Part shown: positions 11,009-21,458 of the stretch, piece after piece
Layout: each line of letters begins with the position of its first letter
Position numbering within the stretch: the first letter of the stretch is position 1
Source: Humulus lupulus
Lineage: Eukaryota > Streptophyta > Magnoliopsida > Rosales > Cannabaceae
Direction: 5' to 3'
Length of the DNA stretch: 64,000 bases
NCBI RefSeq assembly: GCF_963169125.1
Contig: NC_084802.1
Coordinates: 20,181,107-20,245,106, forward strand
The notes under the pieces: generated by a model
What the model was told of the DNA's origin: nothing
The model's database searches: none
The model's input: only the letters and a program-made list of their open reading frames with translations
Made by a program: the position numbers and the translations under genes

Positions 11009-13637
11009 TGTAATGCCTCGAAATCCCTAATAAGGTTTAGGACCTTGATTAGGAGGACGGGAGGGCCATAATTGATTTATTAAGCTATTAAATGATTATA
11101 TGCATGTTTATGTGAATTATATTATTATATCATGATAAATGCATGCATATGGGTCCACATTTTATTATAAGGGCATTTTGGTAATTTGGCCTGTTGAGGG
11201 CGTAATTGTGTATTTTCATGCATGTTGGTGGATTTTGAATAAGGCCACATTATAACGTGGATTTGTTCGAGCCATTCGGCATGAGACGATCTTTGAATGC
11301 AAGTTATCGGTTTGGTCATAATAGGATTAATTTTGGGGCTCGGGGTGAGTCTCGGGGTGATTTGAGGATTAGAACATTACCGGGAATTAAAGGGTAATGG
11401 GATATGATTTATTAGCATTTGAGAATATTGAGAATAGCGGGAATTGGAGGGCGTTAATTATGATTAACGAAATAGACGCGAAATGATGATTTTACCCTTG
11501 GAAGCCTTTAAGGGATTTTAAATAACCTAGGGGCATTTTAGTCTTTTCACCCTAAGGTTGTATTTAGCCATTAGAAGGTTGTGGAAGGTTGAACCAAAGC
11601 AGAGCATCATCTCCTCCTTCAACCGTTCATCATTTCTTCTTCTTTTCTTCTTGATTTTTGAAGCTCTTTTTGAGGAACCAAGCTAAGGAACCAAGCCTTG
11701 AGGGTTTTGGGTTATGTTCCACCATTGAAGAGGGTGTGATTATGAGATTGGGGTAAGTTTTTAACCATTAAAACTCTTGTTCTTGCTCTGTTTTCTTTTG
11801 GTTTTTGAGTTGAAAAGTTGAGAATTCAGTGGGGTTTTTGGCAAAGGTTACTTGGGTTATGATGCCTAGGGTTTGTGTATTTGTTATTTGGGTTCATTTG
11901 GGGGTTTAAATGGAGTTTGGAAGCTTGAGTTTTAGGTTGGAAATGGAGGATTCGAAGGAGGGGAAGAACCAGGGTGAATCTGCTTGGTCCTAGCGTTACA
12001 GCGCCCAAAGGGTAGCGCTACAGTGCTAGCCAGAGCGAAATTCCCCTGATTGTAGCGCTGTGGCGCTAGGGGGGCTGCGCTGTAGCACTCCCCTATTTTC
12101 TCTAATGCATTTTTTTGGCAATTTTGAGGGTTTTTGGCTCGGGGTTTCAATTCCTAAGGCTCGGGATGAATCTACTCACCGCTTGGGTACAATTCGTGGT
12201 CCCGGGAGTGAGGTTTAGGTCAAGACCCCTTTATGGTTGATTTCATTAATTGGAGATTGAATTTGGTTATGACTAGGTGACTGTTAAAGAATCAAAGGAT
12301 CGATCATTCTCAAGGGTCGTTCTTAACGTATTTCTCGCTCGAACTAGAGGTAAGAAAACTGCACCCCATATGTGACATGCATGGTTATTCATGAGGCATG
12401 TTGAGTGTTTAAATGTGGACATTGATTGCATATCAAATTCTTAGCAAATATTGCTCACTTGTGAATGGCACTGAATTATTAGTCAGAATCGGCAATGGTG
12501 TCGGTATTAATTATGAAGCTGTGACTTATTAATCAAGTTCGGCAGTAGTACCGAGCACTGGTCATATGGTATTGGCTTATGAGTCATGGACAATTTTAGC
12601 GTGTTTAACGCAACCCGAAAAGATTAGATCTAATCGACATATGCATTAAATGACTCATCATGAGCATTAATTCCGAACTGACCTCAAGTTCGATGAAAAC
12701 TAAAAGTGCTTGTCTAGTCTAAAGGCTGGTTACTTAGAGCCACATCCGGAAAGGCTAAGGTGACCTACATGTCACATGGCTAGGAGGGTATGGGACCTCC
12801 GAGAAAGACTTATTAGTCATCTGACCGAGATGGACTTATCATTCATCTAACCGAGATGGACTTATCAGTCATCTGACCAGGATTATCAGTCATTTGACCA
12901 TGATAGACTTATCAGTCATCTGAAAGAGATGGAATTATCAGTCATTTGACCGGGATAGACTTATCAGTCATCTGACTGAGATGGACTTATCATTCATCTA
13001 TTTAGAAAGTGACCTCTTAGTCAACTTTTCAAAGAATGACTTATTAGTCATCTACCTCAGAGAGACTTATTAGTCATCTACCCCTGAGCAGGAGACTTAT
13101 TAGTCATCTACTCAGAGCGCAGGGCTTCAAAAACACTTATTTGTACCTGCTTGCATGCATGAGTTGAGTTATTACTGCTAGGCATGCCTATTATGACTTA
13201 GTAACATGTTATTACTTGTTCATGAGTATATTGAGTTTTCATGCTGGGCTTTAGCTCACAGGTGCTATGTGGTGCAGGTAAAGGCAAAAAAAACCTGAAC
13301 TATCCTTGAGTTAGAGAGCTTAGGTGACGATGTGTACATATGCAGCTGCTCGACCGCCACGGCCGAGGGTTTAAAGATGAACTAGGGTTAAACCCTATTT
13401 TTTCGCCTAGGTCGGCTGTTTGTAAATATTTTGTTGTAATTAACATTTAAATTATATTTTTGGAATCCCAATGTATATGGTAAAAGTTTTAGTGAAACGT
13501 TGTATCTTAACCAAATTTTTTAACCCTAAAACGCTAATCATACTTAGTTACACGATTATGGCCAAATGACTTGATTAGCGAGTTTAACACTGTTTAAACT
13601 GCACACCGTAATGATCCCTGGAGTTTAGGGAATTACA
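11009..13637 (+). repeat. 5' LTR of the Ty3 element
   Basis: TG...CA bounded, starting TGTAATGCCTCG and ending GGAATTACA. It carries a GC-rich palindromic patch at 11990-12095 (TAGCGC with GCGCTA after a 4-base spacer) and an array of about a dozen 26-bp units at 12806-13110. It is homologous to 34376-37634 over its length apart from the insertion in the latter. Confidence 0.9.
12806..13110 (+). repeat. 26-bp tandem array inside the 5' LTR
   Basis: Imperfect units of the type GACTTATCAGTCATCTGACC plus GAGATG, about 10-12 copies with 22-30 bp variants. The 3' LTR has a shorter version at about 36911-37140, so copy number changed after or during insertion. A repeat of this kind drives local indels. 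Confidence 0.75.
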
Positions 13638-13640
13638 ACT

Positions 13641-13652
13641 TGGTATCAGAGC
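13641..13652 (+). promoter_or_regulatory. Primer binding site (initiator tRNA-Met)
   Basis: TGGTATCAGAGC starts three bases after the 5' LTR end. It matches the complement of the plant initiator tRNA-Met 3' end used by many Ty1/copia and Ty3/gypsy elements. It marks the start of minus-strand DNA synthesis and fixes the element orientation. Confidence 0.85.
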
Positions 13653-14285
13653 GAGCCAAGGTTAGAGGTTCCTGAAGACAAGCTGGGCATGTACACTCGT
13701 CACTAAAGATAGTGTTGACGGTGAAATCTCGTCAACGATATAAGGTTAGAAAACTAAGACTGTATTGCCAAATGTATCTTAGAAGAAGATGGAGACAACT
13801 TGAAAGAGTAAATATGCAGAACTACTATGGAGTCGAAATTGTATATTACTTCACAGCCTTAGCATACAATCAATTTTCCAAACCCTTTTCTGGAGGGGTG
13901 ATGATCTATTTATACTGGAGCTCTAATGACTCCCCATACATTGTGGTCCCAGGGGACAAGATTGTACATAGTTACATTGTCAGGGTAGTGGCACAGGTCG
14001 TGGTGTATCAGAAGGTTATGGTGTCGGCCTGGTACATATTCAGAGGTATGCATGTAGTGCTTCCACTCTCTGTACAAACTCGAACCTCCACTACTTGTAG
14101 GACACAGATGTCAGAGTCATGCATTTGCCCTTTTTCAGGGTTGTACATCCCGTGCTTGTACATTCATCTCATGCCTAGTGGTCCCGCTTACCTAAATATC
14201 TTCTCTAGGTTTCTTCATATTTTAGTAAATTTCGAACCATACTTCTTTTATCCCGACCCTATTTCCATGTATGAGACCTTGAAAT

Positions 14286-14650
14286 AGGCATGTACAAGGC
14301 TAGGGGATGGGTCTCCCAAGGCGAGACCCTTGGTGCCCAGGCGAGTACCCATGCATGACTTGGGCATTCACGAGGCTCGGGGATGGGTCTCACAAGGAGA
14401 GACCCTTGGAGCCTAGGCGAGTACCCATGTGTGACTTGGGCATTCACGAGGCTCGGGGATGGGTCTCATAAGGCGAGACCCTTGGAGCCTAGGCGAGTAC
14501 CCATGTGTGACTTGGGCACTCACGAGGCTCAGGGATGGGTCTCCCAAGGCGAAACCCTTGGAGCCTAGACGAGAACCCATGTGTGACTTGGACACTCGCG
14601 AGGGTCGGGGATGGGTCTCACCAGGCGAGACCCTTGGTGCCTAGGCGGGT
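14286..14650. repeat. 76-bp tandem array in the left Tat LTR
   Basis: About five units with landmarks GGGGATGGGTCTC, AAGGCGAGACCCTTGG and GAGTACCCATGTGTGACTTGG. The spacing between successive TGTGACTTGG marks is 76 bp. GGTCTC and GAGACC inside each unit are inverted, so each unit can fold. The same array is at about 29730-30085 in the right LTR. Confidence 0.85.
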
Positions 14651-14664
14651 GCTGACACGGGATG

Positions 14665-14990
14665 GCTGCATACGCACGGTGGGCAGCCTCGCATAGCGAG
14701 GCCCTAGGGGTCTCGGCAGGCGCGCACACACGATGGGCAGCCTCGCATAGCGAGGTCCTAGGGGTCTCGGCAGGTGCGCGCACACGATGGGAAGCCTCGC
14801 ATAGCGAGGCACTTGGGTCCTTGGCAGATGCGCGCGCATGGTTGGCAGCCTTGGATAGCGAGGCACTTGGGTCCTTGGCAGACGCGCGCGCATGGTGGGC
14901 TGCCTCGCATAGCGAGGCACTTGGGTCCTTGGCAGACGCGCGCGCATGGTGGGCAACCTCGCATAGCGAGGCACTTGGGTCTTTCTGGGA
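14665..14990. repeat. 54-bp tandem array in the left Tat LTR
   Basis: Six units with landmarks CTCGCATAGCGAGGC, ACTTGGGTCCTTGGCAG and CGCGCGCATGGTGG. CTCGC and GCGAG form a small inverted repeat in each unit. Because 54 is a multiple of three, several frames stay open and give artificial 18-residue repeat proteins on both strands. These are not genes. The right LTR has five units at about 30110-30370. Confidence 0.88.
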
Positions 14991-15134
14991 ACCTTCGCTA
15001 AGGCCTCCTATGAGACATGGGTCTCGTGTGGGGAAAGACTTCAGGTTGCTTGGTTTGCCTGAGGCTAATGAAGGTAACCCTCACTTTTTCTCTTGAGAGT
15101 TGACTATGGCTCTGGTCAATTTTTGGCATTCACA

Positions 15135-15318
15135 CTTGCCCCCCAGTCTATAAGGAGGTCTTTAGGCGTCCTTGTAGACTCATCATAGGGCTACACCTAC
15201 TATGCGCTGGTGGTATTCCTGTGCGATTTCTTGTAAACCGAGTTTTTGGCAGTGAGAGGTTCCCTTTGGAACCCCTCCTCTGAGTCGTGTCTGTTGGTGC
15301 ACCTTGAACACTTGTAAG
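15135..15318 (-). other. 3' internal stub and polypurine tract of the pol-less Tat element
   Basis: Starts CTTGCCCCCCAGTC, which on the minus strand is a G-rich polypurine tract abutting the left LTR. It is followed by about 170 bp of non-coding 3' region. It ends at GATAT, the target of the inner Tat insertion, and resumes at 27224. Confidence 0.8.
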
Positions 15319-15323
15319 GATAT

Positions 15324-15821
15324 TGTTGACGGTGAGAACTCATCAACTAAGTTGAGTTGGAAAAAACTATCAAGTAAAGATAGTCAATGAAAAAGCTGTA
15401 GGAATTTAAGTAATAACTCAAGAACAATGACAGAACAACAATGGAGAAATCAATCTTTCATTCACTCTCAAGCACTTGCTACAGTAAATTTTCCAACCCC
15501 CTTTTAGGTGAAGTTAGAGTTCATTTTATAGTAGGATCTAATGGCCCTGGGTACACGGTGGTCCAGGAGACCAAATGGTACATAAGTACTTTGTCAGGAT
15601 TGTGGTTCCAGAGGTTGTGGTCGTGCATCCAGTACAGGGGCAGGCGTCAGGAAGATGTCTCCACTACTTGTCCGTACCCATGTCAGAGGAGTGGTGGCAG
15701 ACGTAGTGGTGCAGGTGTTAGTGGTGTCGACTCTGACTCCTGGTCGTAGACGTACGGGCCATAACTCCTGGCGTGGCTGCGCGAGGTCGAGGGCCTGCTG
15801 GGGCGCGAGGCCCCCTGGTGG
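15324..15821 (-). repeat. Left LTR of the inner Tat element, truncated
   Basis: Matches 25647 onward to about ATAACTCCT at 15770. A single unit of the 56-bp GC-rich array follows, ending near 15821. The remaining ten or so units, the LTR end and the polypurine tract are missing. A minus-strand TATAAAA lies at 15524-15530. Loss by recombination between array units is a simple explanation. Confidence 0.8.
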
Positions 15822-16249
15822 TCTATTCATTTTTTATTTATTTTTTCACTTCATTTTTTTTTATATAAGCTAATTTCTTGGCGTGCCTATTTGGAGGCTA
15901 ACTCATCCTTTTGGTCTATTCTTGCAAACGCGTATTTTCGACCCTTTGGTGCTTTTCGTCCCTCGACCTCCTTTCGACCCCAACTACGCTCCATCTTGAC
16001 CGCTCGAGGTATATTTTCTCCTTTTTTTTTTTTTTTACTTTCATCGGGTCCAAATTAGCATTACTCGGGATGGGATACCTTAGCTTGAGCTTGTAGTGAT
16101 TTTGACCATATGCATGCCCTTCTTTTTTATACCTTGTAGTAGGCCATTTAGGACGTTTGCATCTAGAGATATTAAGCCTATTCCTTTGTGTTTTGTAGCC
16201 ATCCCCTCATTTATACGTGAACCCCTTTTCGCTTTCGGGACGAGGTCTC

Positions 16250-17246
16250 ATGGCCAGTGACGGCCCGTCCAACATAAGTTTATTGACCTGTCCTCAAACT
16301 CAGAGTCCCCGCATCCGCCACCTTGAGTACATGGCTGAACTTAGGCGTAAAATTTGGGTGGTGGAGAGCGAAATTGACTCGGTGTCGAGAGGAGACGGAG
16401 CACCTTCCCCCCCAGACCTTAGTGACCATGTAGCGAGCCTTAGGATGACACTTTTTGAATTGCAGTGGGAGTTAGAGTTTATGGAGGGACACCTTCCGCC
16501 TGAACCTCCCAACCCATCCTCGCCTGATGACGGTTATGGGGCTGCCTTCACTTCTCCTCACCCCCTAGTCTCATTTTTTCCTAGCTCAGCACTTTCGCCG
16601 TCGCTCCCTCGATGGAAAACTCTTGCTAGAAGGAAAAAATGGAGGGTAAAGTGTTCTGTCTCTTCCTCACATTTTTCTTTTGATTTTGCAGATATGCCGA
16701 AGGCACGTCGACAGGTATCTATCCAGGAACAGGACGACGCTCCTTTACTAGCGTCCGAGCTGGTGTCGCATGTGTTTGAGAACAAACTGAAAGAAATTGT
16801 GAAGCACTATCGTGTTCCCCCAAAATACGCCTTGTACGCTCCCCAGGAGGCATGTCGGGCCGACCGCCCTAGGGCCGGCCCTGTGGCCTTGAGCGAGCAC
16901 ATTTTGAAGGCGGGTGGCACCATTCCCTTGCACCCGTTTTTCGTAGCGGTCCTTAACTATTTCGACCTGGCCCCCCTTCAGCTGTCACCCAACAGTTGGT
17001 TGACCCTAAGTTGCCTTTTTGTGGTGTTCAAGGAACTGGTTAAATGCACTCCTACGGCGCAAGAGGTGCACTTCCTGTACAACCTCATGGGATCCCCCAA
17101 GTCCAAGGGCTTCTACTATCTGCAAAAGGCCAATAACGAGCTCCCCTTGATAGAAGGCTCAATGTCCAATACGGGGTCTTGGAAGTAAGAATTTTTCTTC
17201 GTAGAGGGCCCTCTCTCTGTCCGTGAACACTTCCGCGCCACCCCCA
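16250..17246 (+). pseudogene. Antisense gene of Tat element, exon 1 (gypsy-type 'transposase' domain)
   Basis: Lies on the strand opposite to gag-pol. First ATG at 16250. A second plausible start is at 16693, after a possible 46-bp intron (GTAAAG at 16646, TTTTGCAG ending 16691). The domain (about 16760-17240) has the signature of Pfam 'putative gypsy type transposon': SEHILKAGGTIPLHPFFVAV, then LAPLQLSPNSW, FVVFKEL and FLYN. Despite the name no transposase activity is known. The frame hits TAA at 17186-17188, where the sequence continues as EFFFVEGPL in frame, so the stop looks secondary. The exon ends at GTAAGT (17247). Product and role are unknown. Confidence 0.75.
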
Positions 17247-17331
17247 GTAAGTACCCTGGTCCTCCTTTTCTTCTTGTAGAACTTACTGTTTTGTACTCCT
17301 GCTTGCACTGACAATGGTGTGGATCATGCAG

Positions 17332-18042
17332 AGCAGTTTGCTGTTCCTTCGATCGTTGGGTCGGAGGCGGACGCTGTGAATGACCTCATTAATGCCAACT
17401 CCACCATGAAGAAGGCGGCATTCTTATTCACCATGGAAAATCTCAACCGCCACTAGTTGTCCCCGGTCTCAGACCCCAACTTCCTGTGGTCGATCCCTGG
17501 GTCTATGAAGACAATGGATGCACCTGCTGAGCCTCTCCCAGATGATGGTGAGGCTGAGGAGGTGCCGGGGGAAGCCCACCTTGAACGTGGGGGACCTTAC
17601 CAGCGATCCTTGTCCCCTAGGGGATGCCCCCCTTATGACTCCTATGACCAGGACATGGCCTTCCAACCTCAAGACCAGCATGTCGCACCGGGGTGTTATG
17701 TTTCCCCTGGCCCTGAGGACTACGACGCCTTCCCTCAGGCTCCTCTCGACCCTGGATCATCGGGGGCTTTTTTCGCCGACCTTGCGGAGCCTCCCTCTGA
17801 TCTACCAGAGCCTCAGTTTTTCACTTTCACTGCGCCCCCTCCCGCTTCGGCAAGCGGGTCGTCTGTCCTCATCCAGCCAGGTGCCCCTGGTACGGATGGG
17901 GAGCCTTGGGTGACTCGGATGGCAACGTCTTACGGAAAGCGATACACCCAACTTGCCTCGAGCCTCCCTGTATCCGACTGGAATGGCCTTGGGAACGTGA
18001 CTCAATCGGACCTTGGGGAGAACCTAAGGCGCTCCATGACTT
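17332..18042 (+). pseudogene. Antisense gene of Tat element, exon 2 (acidic, Pro-rich)
   Basis: Follows an 85-bp intron (GTAAGT at 17247, CATGCAG ending 17331) that joins in frame. It encodes an N-terminal part (FAVPSIVGSEADAVND) and a long acidic, proline-rich, low-complexity region (PEDYDAFPQAPLDPGSSGAF). One in-frame TAG at about 17455-17457 interrupts it. It ends at ATGACTTGG with a GTGAGT donor (about 18043). Low-complexity linkers between the N-terminal domain and a coiled coil are usual for this antisense protein type. Intron calls are by eye. Confidence 0.65.
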
Positions 18043-18144
18043 GGGTGAGTCCCCGCACCTTGCGTTGGCCCTATTATGTATAGGTGTTTATGCATATATA
18101 TTTTTTTGTCACTTATTGTTGTTGTTGTTAACTTTCTTGTGCAG

Positions 18145-18642
18145 GCCTATATTGTGGCTTTGTGGTTTGCCGACTCGGCTGGCCATCTCTCCGTGTCGTG
18201 CACCGAGAGGGATCGTCTTGTAGCACGGGTTCAAGAGCTTGAGAAAGAGCTTAATGAAACCAAGGCTAAGTTGTCAAGGGTTCGGACCAAATTTTCCAAC
18301 TTGCTACTAATGAGGAAGGAAGTAAGGGCCAAGACCAAGGGGCTACAGGACAAGGTTACCAGCTTGGAGCGTGAACTCCAGGAGGCCAAGGTCATCGCGG
18401 CCGCGTCGCAGCAGAGAGTTACCCAGTTGGAGGCCGAAGTCGAGGCCCTCAGGGCCGAACTTCAGTCGTCGCAGGAGAGAAATGCTTCCTTGGAGGCGGA
18501 GAAGGCTACCACCGAGCACAGGTCCATAGACCGTGCCCTTTACAACGTGTGGAGGCAGGATCCTAATTTCGATCTCTCTTCTTTCGGTGAGCATGCCGTC
18601 GCTCGAGCGGCCATGTGGAGTGCTCGCGGTAGGAGGCCCTGA
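18145..18642 (+). pseudogene. Antisense gene of Tat element, exon 3 (coiled coil)
   Basis: Follows an intron of about 102 bp ending CTTGTGCAG. The product has a long heptad-rich coiled coil (ERDRLVARVQELEKEL through RNASLEAEKATTE) of about 100 residues, then a short tail with NVWRQDPNFDLSSFG and a normal stop (TGA, 18640-18642). The coiled coil suggests self-association or binding to another coiled-coil protein; this is inference. This exon has no stop codon, unlike exons 1 and 2. Confidence 0.75.
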
Positions 18643-19761
18643 AGTAGTTATTTCATAACATTTGCTAGCTAGCCCTCCATGGGTATACGCTCTCTTCCTT
18701 TTTTTTTGTACTTTGGGCCTTTGTAATATGACTGTCATTACTATTTTTCTTTGGTAACTCTTGTACTGTCTCCAAAACTTTCTTTTTCAATGTATATATA
18801 CATGTGTTGCTATTTATCTTTTATTCTACTGCATTTGAGGTCCTTTTGAGCCTGTATGATGGGGTGTGGTTGGTTCCCCTCTTTTATTTACCAGGCTGAA
18901 GGTCCTTTGGAACCCATGTGAAAGGATTCACTGGGACCCCTTTTGGTGCCTCTTGATTACTTTTATAAGGATATTTTGACCCCTTGGGTCTTAACTATCC
19001 TTTTATATATTCTTGCGCGCGCTTATTATTTGTTGCGAGAAGCGTCCTTCTCGTCGTTATTCATAGTACTATTTTTGCAAGGGTCTCTTTTGGGACCCTT
19101 TTTGGCTAGGCGGCTTGGTGGCCGCTCTAGACTTGTTATTGTCTTTACCATATATTGGCTAGACGACTTGGTGGCCGCTCTAGACTTATTATTGTCGTTA
19201 CCATGCATTTTTTTTTTGTAAGTCCTTATGGCCTCCTTCATGTTCACAAGGGTAGCTAATCCTTGTGATCCCAGGAGATGCCTTGTCAGGACTTCGCTTA
19301 GGGCCCTGATATAAGGGGTCCTCTTGAGGGTCATGGTCTCTTTTTTAGGAGGGCGAGGTTTAGGATCCTTTGTTTTAGGAGGGCAAGGGGTCCTTTTTAG
19401 GATCCTCCGTTAGAGGGTCCTTTTTAGGTTCCCCCTGTCAGTTGCATGTTTTCACCTCCTGTCCTGCCCCCCAAGTGCTTGGTGAAATTTATTTCGGCAA
19501 GCACTTTGGCTGATGCCCGCGTAGCGAAGAAAAGTACATATAAAGTTGCAAACAGTTTCATTCATAAAATTTTGGCTACAGCGATACATACGAGATTTGG
19601 ATAGAAAATAAAATAAAAAAGACTCACACCTACTCAGGAGGTTATCCAAGTAACCTCTTTGATTCTTCTCTACCATACTAAAATAGTGCGCAACACTTGC
19701 CCTTTTAGCACCGGGCGTGGGCGCCTTACTAGTAGTACTTCCTAAGGTGCTCCGCGTTCCA
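18643..19761. other. Non-coding 3' region of the inner Tat element
   Basis: Lies between the convergent ends of the antisense gene and integrase. It holds a 53-bp direct duplication at about 19106-19210 (GGCTTGGTGGCCGCTCTAG in both copies) and short repeats of TTTTAGGAGGGC and GGATCC around 19340-19430. No further gene is seen. The stretch at 18960-19090 matches 27224-27320 of the host Tat element, which shows the two belong to related families. Confidence 0.65.
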
Positions 19762-19764
19762 TGC

Positions 19765-21099
19765 TCAGGGTATGATGGTGTCGTCCATGCGCGCCAGCTT
19801 ATAAGAGTTCGGGGGTATGCACTGAGCAACCTGATAGGGCCCTTCCCAGTTCGCCCCAAGCACCCCTGCTCCTGGGTCTCGCATGTTATGGAGTACCTTC
19901 CTCAGCACCAGGTCGCCAACTCTGAAAGTCCTCTCTCGCACCCTCGAATTGTAGTACCTTGCGGCGCGCTGTTGGTATACTGCCACCCTCATTTGTGCTT
20001 TATTTCTCTTCTCTTCAAGCATGTCCAAGCTCTCGGCCAGAGCTACGCGGTTGGCCTCGTCTCCATACGCCTGTACCCTGAGGGACTCAACCTGCATCTC
20101 AACTGGGAGCACTGCCTCGCATCCGTAGGCCAAGGAGAATGGGGAATCCTCAGTAGTCGTGTGTGGGGTGGTTCTGTAAGCCCACAACACATTTGGTAGC
20201 TCCTCTACCCAGGCTCGCTTCATCTTTTCTAGCTTTGCCTTCAAGTTCTTCTTAAGGACCCTGTTTATGGCCTCCACCTGTCCATTGGCCTGTGGGTGCA
20301 CAACCGCGGAGAAACTTCTCCTTATTCCCCTTCCCCTACAATACTCCTCAAAATCTCCCCCTTCGAACTGGGTACCGTTATCAGAAACGATTTTGTAGGG
20401 TACTCCATATCTACAGACAATGAATTTGTTGACGAAAGTGGTGATGTGCTTGGCCGTTATCTTCACGAGGGGTTCTGCTTCAACCCACTCAATGAAGTAG
20501 TCCACTGCTACCACCGTGTATTTCGCTCCACCCCTGCCTGCAGGAAGAGCGCCGATCAAGTCTATTCCCCAGATAGCGAAGGGCCAGGGACTGGTCATGC
20601 TAGTTAGCTCACTTGGGGGTTTCCGAGGGTAGTTGGCGTGCCTCTGGCATTTTTCGCATTTCTTGGCAAAGTCATGCGTGTCTCTCTCCATGGAGGGCCA
20701 GTAGTATCCTTGTATTATGGCCTTCCTAGCGGTGGAGGGTCCGCTCTCATGGTTGCCACACTCTCCCTTGTGTATCTCATGCAATACTCTCAGCACCTCC
20801 TCCCCTTCTACACACCATAGGAGTGGCATTGAGAACCCTCTCTTGTAAAGGACCCCATCTACCAGGGTGTATCTAGCGGCCCTGTACACCAACCTCCGGG
20901 ACTTGTTTTTGTTTGCAAGCAAGGTTCCTTCCTCCAGGTACCTTTTGATCGGCTCAGTCCACGACTCCCTTGGGACACTAATCATATGCACGTCCGCGCC
21001 TTCGATGCTGGGTTTGGGTAAGTACTCCACGGGTATCGACTCCAAGATATCACCGTCCTTGGTGGACGCCAGCTTCGCGAGTGCATCAGCATGGGTATT
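19765..21099 (-). pseudogene. Integrase of the inner Tat element
   Basis: The frame is intact from about 21099 to its stop at 19762-19764. N-terminal zinc-binding region: HEIHKGECGNH, then KKCEKCQRH. The catalytic core begins near IWGIDLIG. The second Asp is in IVSDNGTQF and the Glu in ANGQVEAINRVLK. The C-terminal part carries NWEGPYQVAQ, a GPY/F-type module. No chromodomain follows, as expected for Tat. The enzyme would insert the cDNA. All three catalytic acidic residues are present, but a frameshift at about 21100 cuts it off from RT and RNase H, so it could only be made by frameshifting or from an intact relative. Confidence 0.88.
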
Positions 21100-21458
21100 C
21101 CTTTCTCTCTGGGGATTTGCTCTATGCTATATGCCACTAACCGTCCCAGATAGCCCTTCACCCTTTCCAAGTAGGCTGCCATCTTGGGTCCCCTCACCTG
21201 GTATTCCCCCTTTACTTGGTACACCACCAACTGAGAGTCGCTGAAGATATGAAGGCGCGTCACTCTCAGCTCCTGGGCCAAATGCAAGCCAGCCAGGAGC
21301 GCCTCGTACTCTGCCTCGTTATTGGAGGCCTCAAACCCGAATCGGATCGCGCAATACATTTTGTGTCCCTCGGGCCCTGTCATCATGATGCCTGCTCCGG
21401 ATCCTCCTTCATTGGACGCCCCATCAACATGAAAACTCCATTCCTCTAGACCCCCTTG
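20982..21458 (-). pseudogene. Second RNase H (archaeal-type) of the inner Tat element
   Basis: Begins just after a TAG (21459-21461) in the same frame as RT-RNase H. Motifs: HVDGASNEGG at the start (first Asp), ASNNEAEYEALLAGL (Glu) and IFSDSQLVVYQV (second Asp). This additional RNase H after the RT-linked one is the known hallmark of the Tat clade. The final His/Asp region follows a frameshift near 21100 and is readable only in the integrase frame. The enzyme would degrade RNA in RNA:DNA hybrids. The stop and the frameshift make it a pseudogene here. Confidence 0.82.

Larger units (their letters stand above)
13713..15134 (-). repeat. 3' LTR (left) of the pol-less Tat element
   Basis: 1422 bp, starting TGTTGACGG and ending GGCATTCACA on the plus strand. 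A minus-strand TATAAATA lies at 13907-13914. It contains two tandem arrays (76-bp and 54-bp units). It is 54 bp longer than its partner LTR, exactly one unit of the second array. Confidence 0.9.

Noticed and set aside
12806..13110. CRISPR-like appearance of evenly spaced short repeats
   Set aside because: Units are contiguous with no unique spacers and the context is a plant LTR; a tandem array.
13712..14287. 191-codon plus-strand frame also present in the other LTR (29253-29726)
   Set aside because: Shared because the LTRs are copies. It covers the promoter part of the LTR, antisense to element transcription, and shows no known domain.
14618..15096. Repeat proteins of 70-144 residues in the left Tat LTR
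   Set aside because: A 54-bp period keeps every frame in register; the frames exist on both strands and have no motif.
16760..17240. DNA transposon transposase suggested by the domain name
   Set aside because: The 'putative gypsy type transposon' domain belongs to antisense ORFs of Tat retrotransposons; no DDE core or terminal inverted repeats are present.
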